From Unio delphinus (taxonomy: Eukaryota; Mollusca; Bivalvia; Unionida; Unionidae), in assembly GCA_029339505.1 (NCBI GenBank), contig JAQISU010000033.1, positions 1 to 64,000 on the forward strand: DNA of 64,000 nt. The letters run 5' to 3'. The notes beneath the pieces were generated by a model. It saw nothing but the letters and a program-made list of their open reading frames with translations, was not told where the DNA came from and searched no databases. Below are positions 1 to 10,794 of this stretch, piece after piece (the stretch's first letter is position 1; every line of letters starts with the position of its first letter). The translations under genes were made by a program, and so were the position numbers.

Positions 1-79
1 TTTGATGGAACTTATACAACAATGCCGACAGGTTCAAAACTAGAAACAACAACGGCAACATCAACATCTGCTACTACGG
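1..79 (+). CDS. Mucin-like repeat exon A (unit 1, first 2 nt outside the window)
   Basis: Open phase-1 exon ending at a consensus donor (G|GTAAGA at 80). It encodes FDGTYTTMPTGSK followed by a Thr/Ser/Ala-rich stretch, the composition of an O-glycosylated mucin-like or adhesive extracellular domain. Full copies in later units are 81 nt, so the exon is symmetric (1-1) and can be added or skipped without changing frame. The gene name cannot be recognised; the exon is inferred from splice sites and repeated conservation only. Confidence 0.6.
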
Positions 80-2338
80 GTAAGAATTCATTGCCCTTCA
101 TTTCTCACAGTAAATATTTATGTTTTTCCACTCTTTAATTACTTTAATTATATGCTGTCGTTCAAAGAGGATTATATTTGGGATATATTTCAACATTCTA
201 TGAGATTATTTTAGTTTTTAGAATCCTGTGTTTCCGTTACCAGTGAACACATACAAACAAATATGTTTGAAAGTATCGAAACTTCTTCAACGTTCGTATG
301 TCTTAAGGAATTGTGATTAAATGATTAAAACTAATAGTATGATTGGTGCCTGCATTTCATTACCTGACGTCCATACCAAACACATACCCATGCATAGTTT
401 TCTAAACCTACAGTACAAACTGTGCATTATTAATACATTTTGATATATGCCGCCATTACATTTAAACATAATGAAAACATTTATAAATGCGCATTTCCCA
501 TCATTCATCATATTCAATGAAAACTATTCGGATGTAAGTCATATATGTATTTTATCCGACTAAGCAATTTGTGTTAACAAGAAAAGGATTATGTCGTTTT
601 TACATACGTGTTTGAGATTAACTGTCATTGAGATTTTAGTAAAATTAGAAGAAAACAAAATAAAATATTAAATTGGATATGTGAACATAAATTAACGAAA
701 TGACTATTTTATAACAATGCTGGATTTCTTGAATATTCCCTTACGTGAACTTTGTTAAGATGTTCATATTTTTGTACCTAATTTGCTAAGAGTCAAACTA
801 AAACATCTCCACGCAGTGTAGAGTATGTATGCATATTTGAAAGTATGTGTAAGAACGTGTAATGTATATATACATGTATGCATGTATGAATCTATGTGCG
901 TTTCTATGAATGTATTATGACAAGCAAAATATATCCATCAATATTATGAGAATAAATACGTTACCTTTTATTTTCCATGATTTATCTGGTAGCAAAGTAA
1001 ATGAATATCAACATTGAAAACAACAACTTAGGAAAGTTCAGCTAATTTTGATTTTTCTAAAGTATACAACGAAAGATTAAAATGTACCTAAATGATTTTT
1101 TTCTCGCTCGTAAATAATGACAAATATAATACAACAGGTTTGCAAAAATAATGTCCTCAATAAAATCCCATTTTAAATATGATGTGTCACCTATAAATGC
1201 CTTTAGGCTGATCAGTCAACCGATTTCAAATACAATAAGGAACGGAATGTACAATATTTATTAAAATGTCAACATACGCTTTGCAAATCCATTGAATAAT
1301 TGGTATAGTTTGTGAATCTCACAATAAACCTGCTTACTTCCAGAGGTCCAATTCTATGGTTGCATAAAATATGTTGATTGAGGTTATTACAACACAGCTT
1401 ATATTCAACCTTGAAAGGAGTATGAATACTAAAGATTTCTTTATATTCGATCAAATTCGCATAATAAATCAATAAAATGTAATCTAAAGTGTACCATTTA
1501 GTCATTGACAAATGTTACCTCGATAATATCTTTTGAACAAATCTCCATTACTGAATTAATTGAAACAAATTATATATGAATGTTCATAGCGAATGTGTGG
1601 AGTAGAAGAATTACCGTCAAAGGTTTGAGTTTTAGAACATTTATGTCACACATATGTACTGTACCTGTTCATATAATATGTTATGTCTGACCTTTGCATC
1701 GTGTACATTCACACGTTAAATAAGCAAACAATACAAAACGATGCACTGATAAAGATAATCAATCTTTCGAAAACAATTTTCTTCCATAGAAGAGTAACAA
1801 TTTCATTGATTGTCGTTTTAGTGTACTCTATGTTCACAACAAACTGTCATCTTCTAATTGTACGAGTATGTAAATTCAATGTGCGCAGGAAGCAGAATAG
1901 GTTAAACAAACGTGTAAGCAAGATTGATAGTACCACAGCGTACATCAGGATTCACTTGGAAGGATTGAAACACTAATATGAAAAGTTTATACGTTGAATA
2001 GAAAAGTAACATTTTCCGTATGAAGAGATGAAGCGCATGTGTGGACTATTTAGTCAGACATAATTGTATTGAAACAAAGACATTGAAGATAAAGATATTT
2101 TAGATTTGTTGATTTCAATTGTCATGAATGTTAATCTTTCATTAGATTATTGAAGGAGAAAGCTTTATACATTATGCGTTATGTCCTACTGACCTTCCGA
2201 GACGTGAGACGAGAGTTTAGGTTCAAGCCGAACTATGCACGTGTCCTCCAAAGCTGCATCCTATATTCATAAAGTGCAAGAATTAACATGAATTTTATGT
2301 CATTTTGTGTTATTAGAATATTATTATTCTTTCCTCAG

Positions 2339-2425
2339 GAATTTCTGAAACAACATATGTAGAAAAGCCTGAAAGTACATCCGCAGCTGCAACAACAAGA
2401 ACAGAATCATCATCGGCCACTACGA
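2339..2425 (+). CDS. Mucin-like repeat exon B (unit 1)
   Basis: 87-nt segment between acceptor TTCTTTCCTCAG and donor A|GTAAGAG. Phase 1-1, encoding ISETTYVEKPESTSAAA followed by a Thr/Ser-rich tail. It joins in frame to exon A on both sides, giving a 56-residue protein repeat per genomic unit. The polypyrimidine tract and donor are conserved in all copies seen. Confidence 0.6.
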
Positions 2426-2979
2426 GTAAGAGATGTAATTCTCAAAAATTTCCTTTTCAGTGATCCTAATATGTTACTGAAACTATTATTGTAAACTATG
2501 TTGGAATTTAACACCTTTTATGTATGTATGTCTTTTCTAATGTCTGTTAAGGCATGGGACTGTTTTTCGTATAGAATATTTTCATTACCTGAAACAAAGT
2601 GTACAAGCTGTTTTTGGCTCATTTTTAACACGTCCTTTTCTTTTGATCGCATAAATGTCTGCAGGGATTGATGGATGATGACCCATTTATTCCTAAAACA
2701 ATAGTTAGAACATAGTCATCGGGAAGTAATGCAACTGCAACAGATGGTTAGATACTCATTTGAACTCTTGCTGTCACCGATGGTAATTCCATTTAGATTA
2801 GCGATAATTTATTTCTGCCGCAAAATTAATTAATATATTTATTTTGATCATGATTTGTCACTTTACACAGAGCTATCCAACAACCTCTTGAGACCAAAGG
2901 TATCAACTTTCTAATTCGTGGAAATGAACAAAATATGATAATGTCGTATTATTAGCATTATTATTTTTATTACTATTAC

Positions 2980-2982
<3 letters not shown>

Positions 2983-3041
<59 letters not shown>
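2983..3041. repeat. (ATT)n microsatellite, unit 1
   Basis: Uninterrupted ATT/TTA trinucleotide run at the end of the intron, about 50 bp before the next exon A acceptor. Its length varies between array units and accounts for most of the period differences. Confidence 0.9.
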
Positions 3042-3092
3042 TTGAGAGAACAAAATAATTAAATATTAACCTTCGTTTTTAATAATCATCAG

Positions 3093-3173
3093 CCTTTGAT
3101 GGAACTTATACAACAATGCCGACAGGTTCAAAACTAGAAACAACAACGGCAACATCAACATCTGCTACTACGG
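3093..3173 (+). CDS. Mucin-like repeat exon A (unit 2)
   Basis: Complete 81-nt copy bounded by acceptor AATAATCATCAG and donor G|GTAAGA. Encoded residues are the same as in unit 1. The flanking introns are both phase 1. Confidence 0.6.
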
Positions 3174-5431
3174 GTAAGAATTCATTGCCCTTCATTTCTC
3201 ACAGTAAATATTTATGTTTTTCCACTCTTTAATTACTTTTATTATATGCTGTCGTTCAAAGAGGATTATATTTGGGATATATTTCAACATTCTACGAGAT
3301 TTGTTTAGTTTTTAGAATCCTGTGTTTCCGTTTCCAGTGAACACATACAAACAAATATGTTTGAAAGTATCGAAACTTCTTCAACGTTCGTATGTCTTAA
3401 GGAATTGTGATTAAATGATTAAAACTAATAGTATGATTGGTGCCTGCATTTCATTACCTGACGTCCATACCAAACACATACCAATGCATAGTTTTCTAAC
3501 CCTACAGTACAAACTGTGCATTATTAATACATTTTGATATATGCCACCATTACATTTAAACAATGAAAAAAATTATAAATGCGCATTTCCCATCATTCAT
3601 CATATTCAATAAAAACTATTCGGATGTAAGTCATATATGTATTTTATCTGACTAAGCAATTTGTGTTAACAAGAAAAGGATTATGTCGGTTTTACATACG
3701 TGTTTGAGATTAACTGTCATTGAGATTTTAGTAAAATTAGAAGAAAACAAAATAAAATATTAAATTGGATATGTGAACATAAATTAACGAAATGACTATT
3801 TTATAACAATGCTGGATTTCTTGAATATTCCCTTACGTGAACTTTGTTAAGATGTTCATAATTTTGTACCTAATTTGCTAAGAGTCAAACTAAAACATCT
3901 CCACGCAGTGTAGAGTATGTATGCATATTTGAAAGTATGTGTAAAAACGTGTAATGTATATATACATGTATGCATGTAAGAATCTATGTGCGTTTCTATG
4001 AATGTATTATGACAAGCAAAATATATCCATCAATATCATGAGAATTAATAAGTTACCTTTTATTTTCCATGATTTATCTGGTAGCAAAGAAAATGAATAT
4101 CAACATTGAAAACAACAACTTAGGAAAGTTCAGCTAATTTTGATTTTTCTAAAGTATACAACGAAAGATTAAAATGTACCTAAATGATTTTTTTTCTCGC
4201 TCGTAAATAATGACAAATATAATACAACAGGTTTGCAAGAATAATGTCCTCAATAAAATCCCATTTTAAATATGATGTGTCACCTATAAATGCCTTTAGG
4301 CTGATCAGTCAACCGATTTCAAATACAATAAGGAACGGAATGTACAATATTTATTAAAATGTCAACATACGCTTTGCAAATCCATTGAATAATTGGTATA
4401 GTTTGTGAATCTCACAATAAACCTGCTTACTTCCAGAGGTCCAATTCTATGGTTGCATAAAATATGTTGATTGAGGTTATTACAACACAGCTTATATTCA
4501 ACCTTGAAAGGAGTATGAATACTAAAGATTTCTTTATATTGGATCAAATTTGCATAATAAACCAATAAAATGTAATCTAAAGTGTACCATTTAGTCATTG
4601 ACAAATGTTACCTCGATAATATCTTTTGAACAAATCTCCATTACTGAATTAATTGAAACAAATTATATATGAATGTTCATAGCGAATGTGTGGAGTGGAA
4701 GAATTACCGTCAAAGGTTTGAGTTTTAGAACATTTATGTCACACATATGTACTGTACCTGTTCATATAATATGTTATGTCTGACCTTTGCATCGTTTACA
4801 TTCACACGTTAAATAAGCAAACAATACAAAACGATGCACTGATAAAGATAATCAATCTTTCGAAAACAATTTTCTTCCATAGAAGAGTAACAATTTCATT
4901 GATTGTCGTTTTAGTGTACTCTATGTTCACAACAAACTGTCATCTTCTAATTGTACGAGTATGTAAATTCAATGTGCGCAGGAAGCAGAATAGGTTAAAC
5001 AAACGTGTAAGCAAGATTGATAGTACCACAGCGTACATCAGGATTCACTTAGAAGGATTGAAACACTAATATGAAAAGTTTATACGTTGAATAGAAAAGT
5101 AACATTTTCCGTATGAAGAGATGAAGCGCATGTGTGGACTATTTAGTCAGACATAATTGTATTGAAACAAAGACATTGAAGATAACGATATTTTAGATTT
5201 GTTGATTTCAATTGTCATGAATGTTAATCTTTCATTAGATTATTGAAGGAGAAAGCTTTATACATTATGCGTTATGTCCTACTGACCTTCCGAGACGTGA
5301 GACGAGAGTTTAGATTCAAGCCGAACTATGCACGTGTCCTCCAAAGCTGCATCCTATATTCATAAAGTGCAAGAATTAACATGAATTTTATGTCATTTTG
5401 TGTTATTAGAATATTATTATTCTTTCCTCAG

Positions 5432-5518
5432 GAATTTCTGAAACAACATATGTAGAAAAGCCTGAAAGTACATCCGCAGCTGCAACAACAAGAACAGAAT
5501 CATCATCGGCCACTACGA
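5432..5518 (+). CDS. Mucin-like repeat exon B (unit 2)
   Basis: 87-nt copy with the same acceptor and donor as unit 1 and identical coding sequence, consistent with strong homogenisation or very recent duplication of the unit. Confidence 0.6.
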
Positions 5519-6073
5519 GTAAGAGATGTAATTCTCAAAAATTTCCTTTTCAGTGATCCTAATATGTTACTGATACTATTATTGTAAACTATGTTGGAAT
5601 TTAACACCTTTTATGTATGTATGTCTTTTCTAATGTCTGTTAAGGCATGGGACTGTTTTTCGTATAGAATATTTTCATTACCTGAAACAAAGTGTACAAG
5701 CTGTTTTTGGCTCATTTTTAACACGTCCTTTACTTTTGATCGCATAAATGTCTGCAGGGATTGATGGATGATGACCCATTTATTCCTAAAACAATAGTTA
5801 GAACATAGTCATCGGGAAGTAATGCAACTGCAACAGATGGTTAGATACTCATTTGAACTCTTGCTGTCACCGATGGTAATTCCATTTAGATTAGCGATAA
5901 TTTATTTCTGCCGCAAAATTAATTAATATATTTATTTTGATCATGATTTGTCACTTTACACAGAGCTATCCAACAACCTCTTGAGACCAAAGGTATCAAC
6001 TTTCTAATTCGTGGAAATGAACAAAATATGATAATGTCGTATTATTAGCATTATTATTTTTATTACCATTACT

Positions 6074-6101
6074 TTTATTAATATTATTATTATTCTTATT
6101 A

Positions 6102-6155
<54 letters not shown>

Positions 6156-6163
6156 GTATTATT
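6074..6163. repeat. (ATT)n microsatellite, unit 2
   Basis: Longer, slightly interrupted version (ATC, CTT and AGT interruptions) of the tract seen at the same place in unit 1. Confidence 0.9.
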
Positions 6164-6215
6164 CTTGAGAGAACAAAATAATTAAATATTAACCTTCGTT
6201 TTTAATAATCATCAG

Positions 6216-6296
6216 CCTTTGATGGAACTTATACAACAATGCCGACAGGTTCAAAACTAGAAACAACAACGGCAACATCAACATCTGCTACTACGG
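6216..6296 (+). CDS. Mucin-like repeat exon A (unit 3)
   Basis: 81-nt copy with intact CAG acceptor and GGTAAG donor; coding sequence unchanged from unit 2. Confidence 0.6.
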
Positions 6297-8555
6297 GTAA
6301 GACTTCATTGCCCTTCATTTCTCACAGTAAATATTTATGTTTTTCCACTCTTTAATTACTTTTATTATATGCTGTCGTTCAAAGAGGATTATATTTGGGA
6401 TATATTTCAACATTCTATGAGATTATTTTAGTTTTTAGAATCCTGTGTTTCCGTTACCAGTGAACACATACAAACAAATATGTTTGAAAGTATCGAAACT
6501 TCTTCAACGTTCGTATGTCTTAAGGAATTGTGATTAAATGATTAAAACTAATAGTATGATTGGTGCCTGCATTTCATTACCTGACGTCCATACCAAACAC
6601 ATACCCATGCATAGTTTTCTAACCCTACAGTACAAACTGTGCATTATTAATACATTTTGATATATGCCGCCATTACATTTAAACATAATGAAAAAAATTA
6701 TAAATGCGCATTTCCCATCATTCATCATATTCAATAAAAACTATTCGGATGTAAGTCATATATGTATTTTATCCGACTAAGCAATTTGTGTTAACAAGAA
6801 AAGGATTATGTCGGTTTTACATACGTGTTTGAGATTAACTCTCATTGAGATTTTAGTAAAATTAGAAGAAAACAAAATAAAATATTAAATTGGATATGTG
6901 AACATAAATTAACGAAATGACTATTTTATAACGATGCTGGATTTCTTGAATATTCCCTTACGTTAACTTTGTTAAGATGTTCATATTTTTGTACCTAATT
7001 TGCTAAGAGTCAAACTAAAACATCTCCACGCAGTGTAGAGTATGTATGCATATTTGAAAGTATGTGTAAGAACGTGTAATGTATATATACATGTATGCAT
7101 GTATGAATCTATGTGCGTTTCTATGAATGTATTATGACAAGCAAAATATATCCATCAATATTATGAGAATAAATAAGCTACCTTTTATTTTCCATGATTT
7201 ATATGGTAGCAAAGTAAATGAATATCAACATTGAAAACAACAACTTAGGAAAGTTCAGCTAATTTTGATTTTTCTAAAGTATACAACGAAAGATTGAAAT
7301 GTACCTAAATGATTTTTTTCTCGCTCGTAAATAATGACAAATATAATACAATAGGTTTGCAAGAATAATGTCCTCAATAAAATCCCATTTTAAATATGAT
7401 GTGTCACCTATAAATGCCTTTAGGCTGATCAGCCAACCGATTTCAAATACAACAAGGAACGGAATGTACAATATTTATTAAAATGTCAACATACGCTTTG
7501 CAAAGCCATTGAATAATTGGTATAGTTTGTGAATCTCACAATAAACCTGCTTACTTCCAGAGGTCCAATTCTATGGTAGCATAAAATATGTTGATTGAGG
7601 TTATTACAACACAGCTTATATTCAACCTTGAAAGGAGTATGAATACTAAAGATTTCTTTATATTCGATCAAATTCGCATAATAAATCAATAAAATGTAAT
7701 CTAAAGTGTACCATTTAGTCATTGACAAATGTTACCTCGATAATATCTTTTGAACAAATCTCCATTACTGAATTAATTGAAACAAATTATATATGAATGT
7801 TCATAGCGAATGTGTGGAGCAGAAGAATTACCGTCAAAGGTTTGAGTTTTAGAACATTTATGTCACACATATGTACTGTACCTGTTCATATAATATGTTA
7901 TGTCTGACCTTTGCATCGTTTACATTCACACGTTAAATAAACAAACAATACAAAACGATGCACTGATAAAGATAATTAATCTTTCGAAAACAATTTACTT
8001 CCATAGAAGAGTAACAATTTCATTGATTGTCGTTTTAGTGTACTCTATGTTCACAACAAACTGTCATCTTCTAATTGTACGAGTATGTAAATTCAATGTG
8101 CGCAGGAAGCAGAATAGGTTAAACAAACGTGTAAGCAAGATTGATAGTACCACAGCGTACATCAGGATTCACTTGGAAGGATTGAAACACTAATATGAAA
8201 AGTTTATACGTTGAATAGAAAAGTAACATTTTCCGTATGAAGAGATGAAGCGCATGTGTGGACTATTTAGTCAGACATGATTGTATTGAAACAAAGACAT
8301 TGAAGATAACGATATTTTAGATTTGTTGATTTCAATTGTCATGAATGTTAATCTTTCATTAGATTATTGAAGGAGAAAGCTTTATACATTATGCGTTATG
8401 TCCTACTGACCTTCCGAGACGTGAGACGAGAGTTAAGGTTCAAGCCGAACTATGCACGTGTCCTCCAAAGCTGCATCCTATATTCATAAAGTGCAAGAAT
8501 TAACATGAATTTTATGTCATTTTGTGTTATTTGAATATTATTATTCTTTCCTCAG

Positions 8556-8642
8556 GAATATCTGAAACAACATATGTAGAAAAGCCTGAAAGTACATCCG
8601 CAGCTGCAACAACAAGAACAGAATCATCATCGGCCACTACGA
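8556..8642 (+). CDS. Mucin-like repeat exon B (unit 3)
   Basis: 87-nt copy. One nucleotide change near the 5' end (aatttct to aatatct) keeps the encoded ISETTYVEKPEST; splice sites are intact. Confidence 0.6.
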
Positions 8643-9196
8643 GTAAGAGATGTGATTCTCGAAAATTTCCTTTTCAGTGGTCCTAATATGTTACTGATAC
8701 TATTATTGTAAACTATGTTGGAATTTAACACCCTTTATGTATGTATGTCTTTTCTAATGTCTGTTAAGGCATGAGACTGTTTTTTGTATAGAATATTTTC
8801 ATTACCTGAAACAAAGTGTACAAGCTGTTTTTGGCTCATTTGTAACACGTCCTTTTCTTTTGATCGCATAAATGTCTGCAGGGATTGATGAATGATGACC
8901 CATTTATTCCTAAAACAATAGTTAGAACATAGTCATCGGGAAGTAATGCAACTGCAATAGATGGTTAGATACTCATTTGAACTCTTGCTGTCACCGATGG
9001 TAATTCCATTTAGATTAGCGATAATTTATTTCTGCCGCAAAATTAATTAATATATTTATTTTGATCATGATTTGTCACTTTACACAGAGCTATCCAACAA
9101 CCTCTTGAGACCAAAGGTATCAACTTTCTAATTCGTGGAAATGAACAAAATATAATAATGTCGTATTATTAGCATTATTATTTTTATTACTATTAC

Positions 9197-9198
<2 letters not shown>

Positions 9199-9254
<56 letters not shown>
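9199..9254. repeat. (ATT)n microsatellite, unit 3
   Basis: Pure ATT run in the same intron position as in the other units, about 60 bp before the insertion of PLE1. Confidence 0.9.
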
Positions 9255-9303
9255 GAGAGAACAAAATAATTAAATATTAACCTTCGTTTTTAATAATCAT
9301 CAG

Positions 9304-9317
9304 CCTTTGATGGAACT
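9304..9317 (+). pseudogene. Exon A of unit 4, cut by PLE1
   Basis: Only the first 14 nt (cctttgatggaact) of exon A remain after a normal acceptor; the next base is the first base of the PLE1 terminal repeat. The matching remainder of this exon is not found on the far side of PLE1, where the array resumes about 1.37 kb further along the unit. Confidence 0.8.
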
Positions 9318-9546
9318 AGCAGCAGACAGGGTGAACAGACCACGTTTTCAAGCAAAAATAAGGCTTACAGATCATGTTTTCGAGCAAAATATGGCCTATA
9401 GACAACGTTTTCAGACAAAAAATAAGACTTCCAACAAAATCTCATTTAACCAAAAAAAAAGTCTCCATTTTTGCAAAAATGGAGATTTTGCGATTTTTTA
9501 ATCAATTTTGCTCGCAACGATGTGGTCATCCACCCTCTCTGCTGCT
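9318..9546. repeat. PLE1 left terminal inverted repeat
   Basis: Pairs with 24435-24663 in inverse orientation; similarity continues weakly to about 9574. It starts with AGCAGCAGACAGGGTGAAC and its inner end is the inverse motif CACCCTCTCTGCTGCT. Inside are about three degenerate 31-bp tandem copies built on ACGTTTTC..GCAAAA..AAG and a perfect 24-bp palindrome at 9462-9485. Polinton TIRs also begin with AG. Confidence 0.9.
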
Positions 9547-9574
9547 ACAAGTTAACAAAAAAAAAGAAATGATT

Positions 9575-10234
9575 TTAACCGAATATTTGATCCAGTCCGA
9601 TACGATATCGTGTCTGAGGATCATGCAAATTTATTGTTACGAATCCGTACGGGGTTGACTGAGCATGACTAAAGAAATCTCGAAATTGATTGAAGTCCAT
9701 ATCAGAACACCATGTCTGCCAAATATTTCGTAGCGTATGTGTATCATCGCCGTTGAATACAGAAAGAATATTGCAGTTATCTCTGATGACTTTTGGAACC
9801 TGAGTGTAGCGTTGAGTGACATATATCACGTCAGTGTTTTTGTGACGCCCCCGGGAAAAGATCCTAGCAGGATTTTTTTGTTTATCCAACATTATATCGT
9901 CGTATACGACTAAATTGTTAATATCTCCATCAATATCATCAATACTCGGTGCTTCATCGATATCGGTTATAAATTCAATGGCGTTCTCACCCTTAATTTC
10001 TGAAGCGTTTTCATTAAAATCCTTTAACACTTCATAACATCGTTGATCATCTACGCTAGGGGCAATTAAATACAACTTATCCCACTTCATCCATCTCATT
10101 ATTAAATTGAGTAACAATTGCGTTTTACCGGATCCAGATGGCCCGTTTATAATCATCCGGATAGAGTTTGGTAGCGCTGCATGATGCTTAACTGGTTCTC
10201 TTGTTTTAGTCGCTGAAAAATCAATTATATCCAT
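9575..10234 (-). CDS. DNA-packaging ATPase (A32/FtsK-HerA type), PLE1
   Basis: ATPase expected to translocate the viral genome into the capsid. In the 219-residue product Walker A GPSGSGKT lies at residues 31-38 and Walker B LVVYDD near 108-113, followed by VTQRY with the sensor-type Gln. Length fits Polinton ATPases. An upstream in-frame Met at 10246 exists, but the start at 10234 (MDIIDF) matches the only start available in PLE2 and PLE3 and leaves the same 17-bp gap to the divergent zinc-ribbon gene. Intact. The stop lies next to the inner end of the TIR. Confidence 0.88.
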   Translation of the reverse strand: MDIIDFSATKTREPVKHHAALPNSIRMIINGPSGSGKTQLLLNLIMRWMKWDKLYLIAPSVDDQRCYEVLKDFNENASEIKGENAIEFITDIDEAPSIDDIDGDINNLVVYDDIMLDKQKNPARIFSRGRHKNTDVIYVTQRYTQVPKVIRDNCNILSVFNGDDTHTLRNIWQTWCSDMDFNQFRDFFSHAQSTPYGFVTINLHDPQTRYRIGLDQIFG

Positions 10235-10251
10235 ATCTCTATACATAAATT
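10235..10251. promoter_or_regulatory. 17-bp divergent intergenic region, PLE1
   Basis: The start codons of the ATPase (-) and zinc-ribbon/PLA2 gene (+) are 17 bp apart in all three elements. The spacer holds TATACATAAATT here and TATATATAAATT in the other copies, so any core promoter for two directions must be shared or lie within coding sequence. Function inferred from position only. Confidence 0.4.
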
Positions 10252-10790
10252 ATGGATCTATATTGTATGAAGTGTAAAACGCGTACTAGCACAAATGATG
10301 TGACAACGGTTACAACTAAAACTAACAGATCAGCACTTACTGGTAGATGTGCAACATGTGGTATTAAACAGTTCAGATTTGTTTCTACAAAATCAAAGAT
10401 TTTACAATCCGGAGATGTTTTTAAAAAAAACGAGGAGGTGATATCGCAGCCAAATTGGCAAAACTCCCTGGAACCCCAAGGGCAAAGTACCCCGGAGAAA
10501 AGCACCTTCCATGATATAGCTACTGTGGACCGGGAACCAGACTTGATATCAGACTCAATGATCAAAATCAGTCCCGACCCGGTGAAGAACCAATAAACGC
10601 CATTGATAAGGCCTGTCACCTTCATGATGTTGCTTATAAAAGCAGCAATCTGCAACACAGACATCTCGCGGATGTAAAATTAATTTATGCGTTAAATGCT
10701 ATTCCTGATAAATCCTTCAAAGAAAAATTGGCTTCCTTTTTGATAAAATCGGCTATAAAAAGTAAATTGATGTTAGGTGCCGGTAATTAA
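10252..10790 (+). pseudogene. DUF5679-like zinc ribbon joined by -1 frameshift to a PLA2 domain, PLE1 (broken)
   Basis: Frame 0 (10252-10596) starts MDLYCMKCK and has CxxC...CxxC with the NRSALTG..C..CG..F spacing of the DUF5679 family. At 10425-10431 the slippery heptamer A AAA AAC sits in frame. The -1 frame from 10431 to 10790 encodes LPGTP, then YCGPGT (calcium-loop type) and ACHLHDVAY with the His-Asp pair of phospholipase A2, as in parvovirus VP1. In parvoviruses this enzyme breaches the endosomal membrane during entry; the same role here is inference. In PLE1 the PLA2 frame has a TGA at 10512-10514 that PLE2 and PLE3 lack, so this copy cannot make the full product. Confidence 0.78.
10425..10431 (+). 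promoter_or_regulatory. Candidate -1 ribosomal frameshift site A AAA AAC, PLE1
   Basis: Classic X XXY YYZ heptamer in the zinc-ribbon reading frame. A single -1 slip continues as Arg-Gly-Gly-Asp-Ile-Ala-Ala and into PLA2. The heptamer phase is preserved in all three elements although the number of A residues differs (8, 9, 9), because the base before the run changes instead of the frame. A downstream stimulatory structure was not verified. Confidence 0.6.
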
Positions 10791-10794
10791 TAAT

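Larger units (their letters stand above)
1..9317. repeat. Host tandem array, about 3.1-kb units (copies 1-3 and the start of copy 4)
   Basis: Three near-identical units follow one another with periods of about 3094, 3123 and 3088 bp (unit starts near 1, 3093, 6216, 9304). Differences are scattered substitutions and length changes in the ATT tract. Each unit holds an 81-nt and an 87-nt exon-like segment with good splice sites; the remaining 2.9 kb is intron-like. Several short ORFs recur in each unit (a 97-codon + ORF at 1683, 4776 and 7900; an 80-codon - ORF at 1269-1511, 4362-4604 and 7486-7728) but have no recognisable domain. High identity suggests recent duplication or ongoing homogenisation. 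Confidence 0.93.

Noticed and set aside
317..517. Recurring 66-codon minus-strand ORF (MNMMNDGKCAFI..)
   Set aside because: Lies in intron, its recurrence follows the array, and in unit 2 indels leave no equivalent open frame.
1269..1511. Recurring 80-codon minus-strand ORF in each host unit
   Set aside because: Same composition as the surrounding AT-rich intron, no domain, and its conservation is explained by near-identity of the tandem units.
2660..2746. Possible third exon in each unit between CTGCAG and GGTTAG, with a Ser/Gly/Thr-rich reading (SSGSNATATDG)
   Set aside because: Contains in-frame stops in every copy; at best a decayed exon.
2870..2901. Microexon-like segment (TTACACAG to AAAGGTATC)
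   Set aside because: 31 nt breaks the phase-1 frame of the neighbouring exons; no support.
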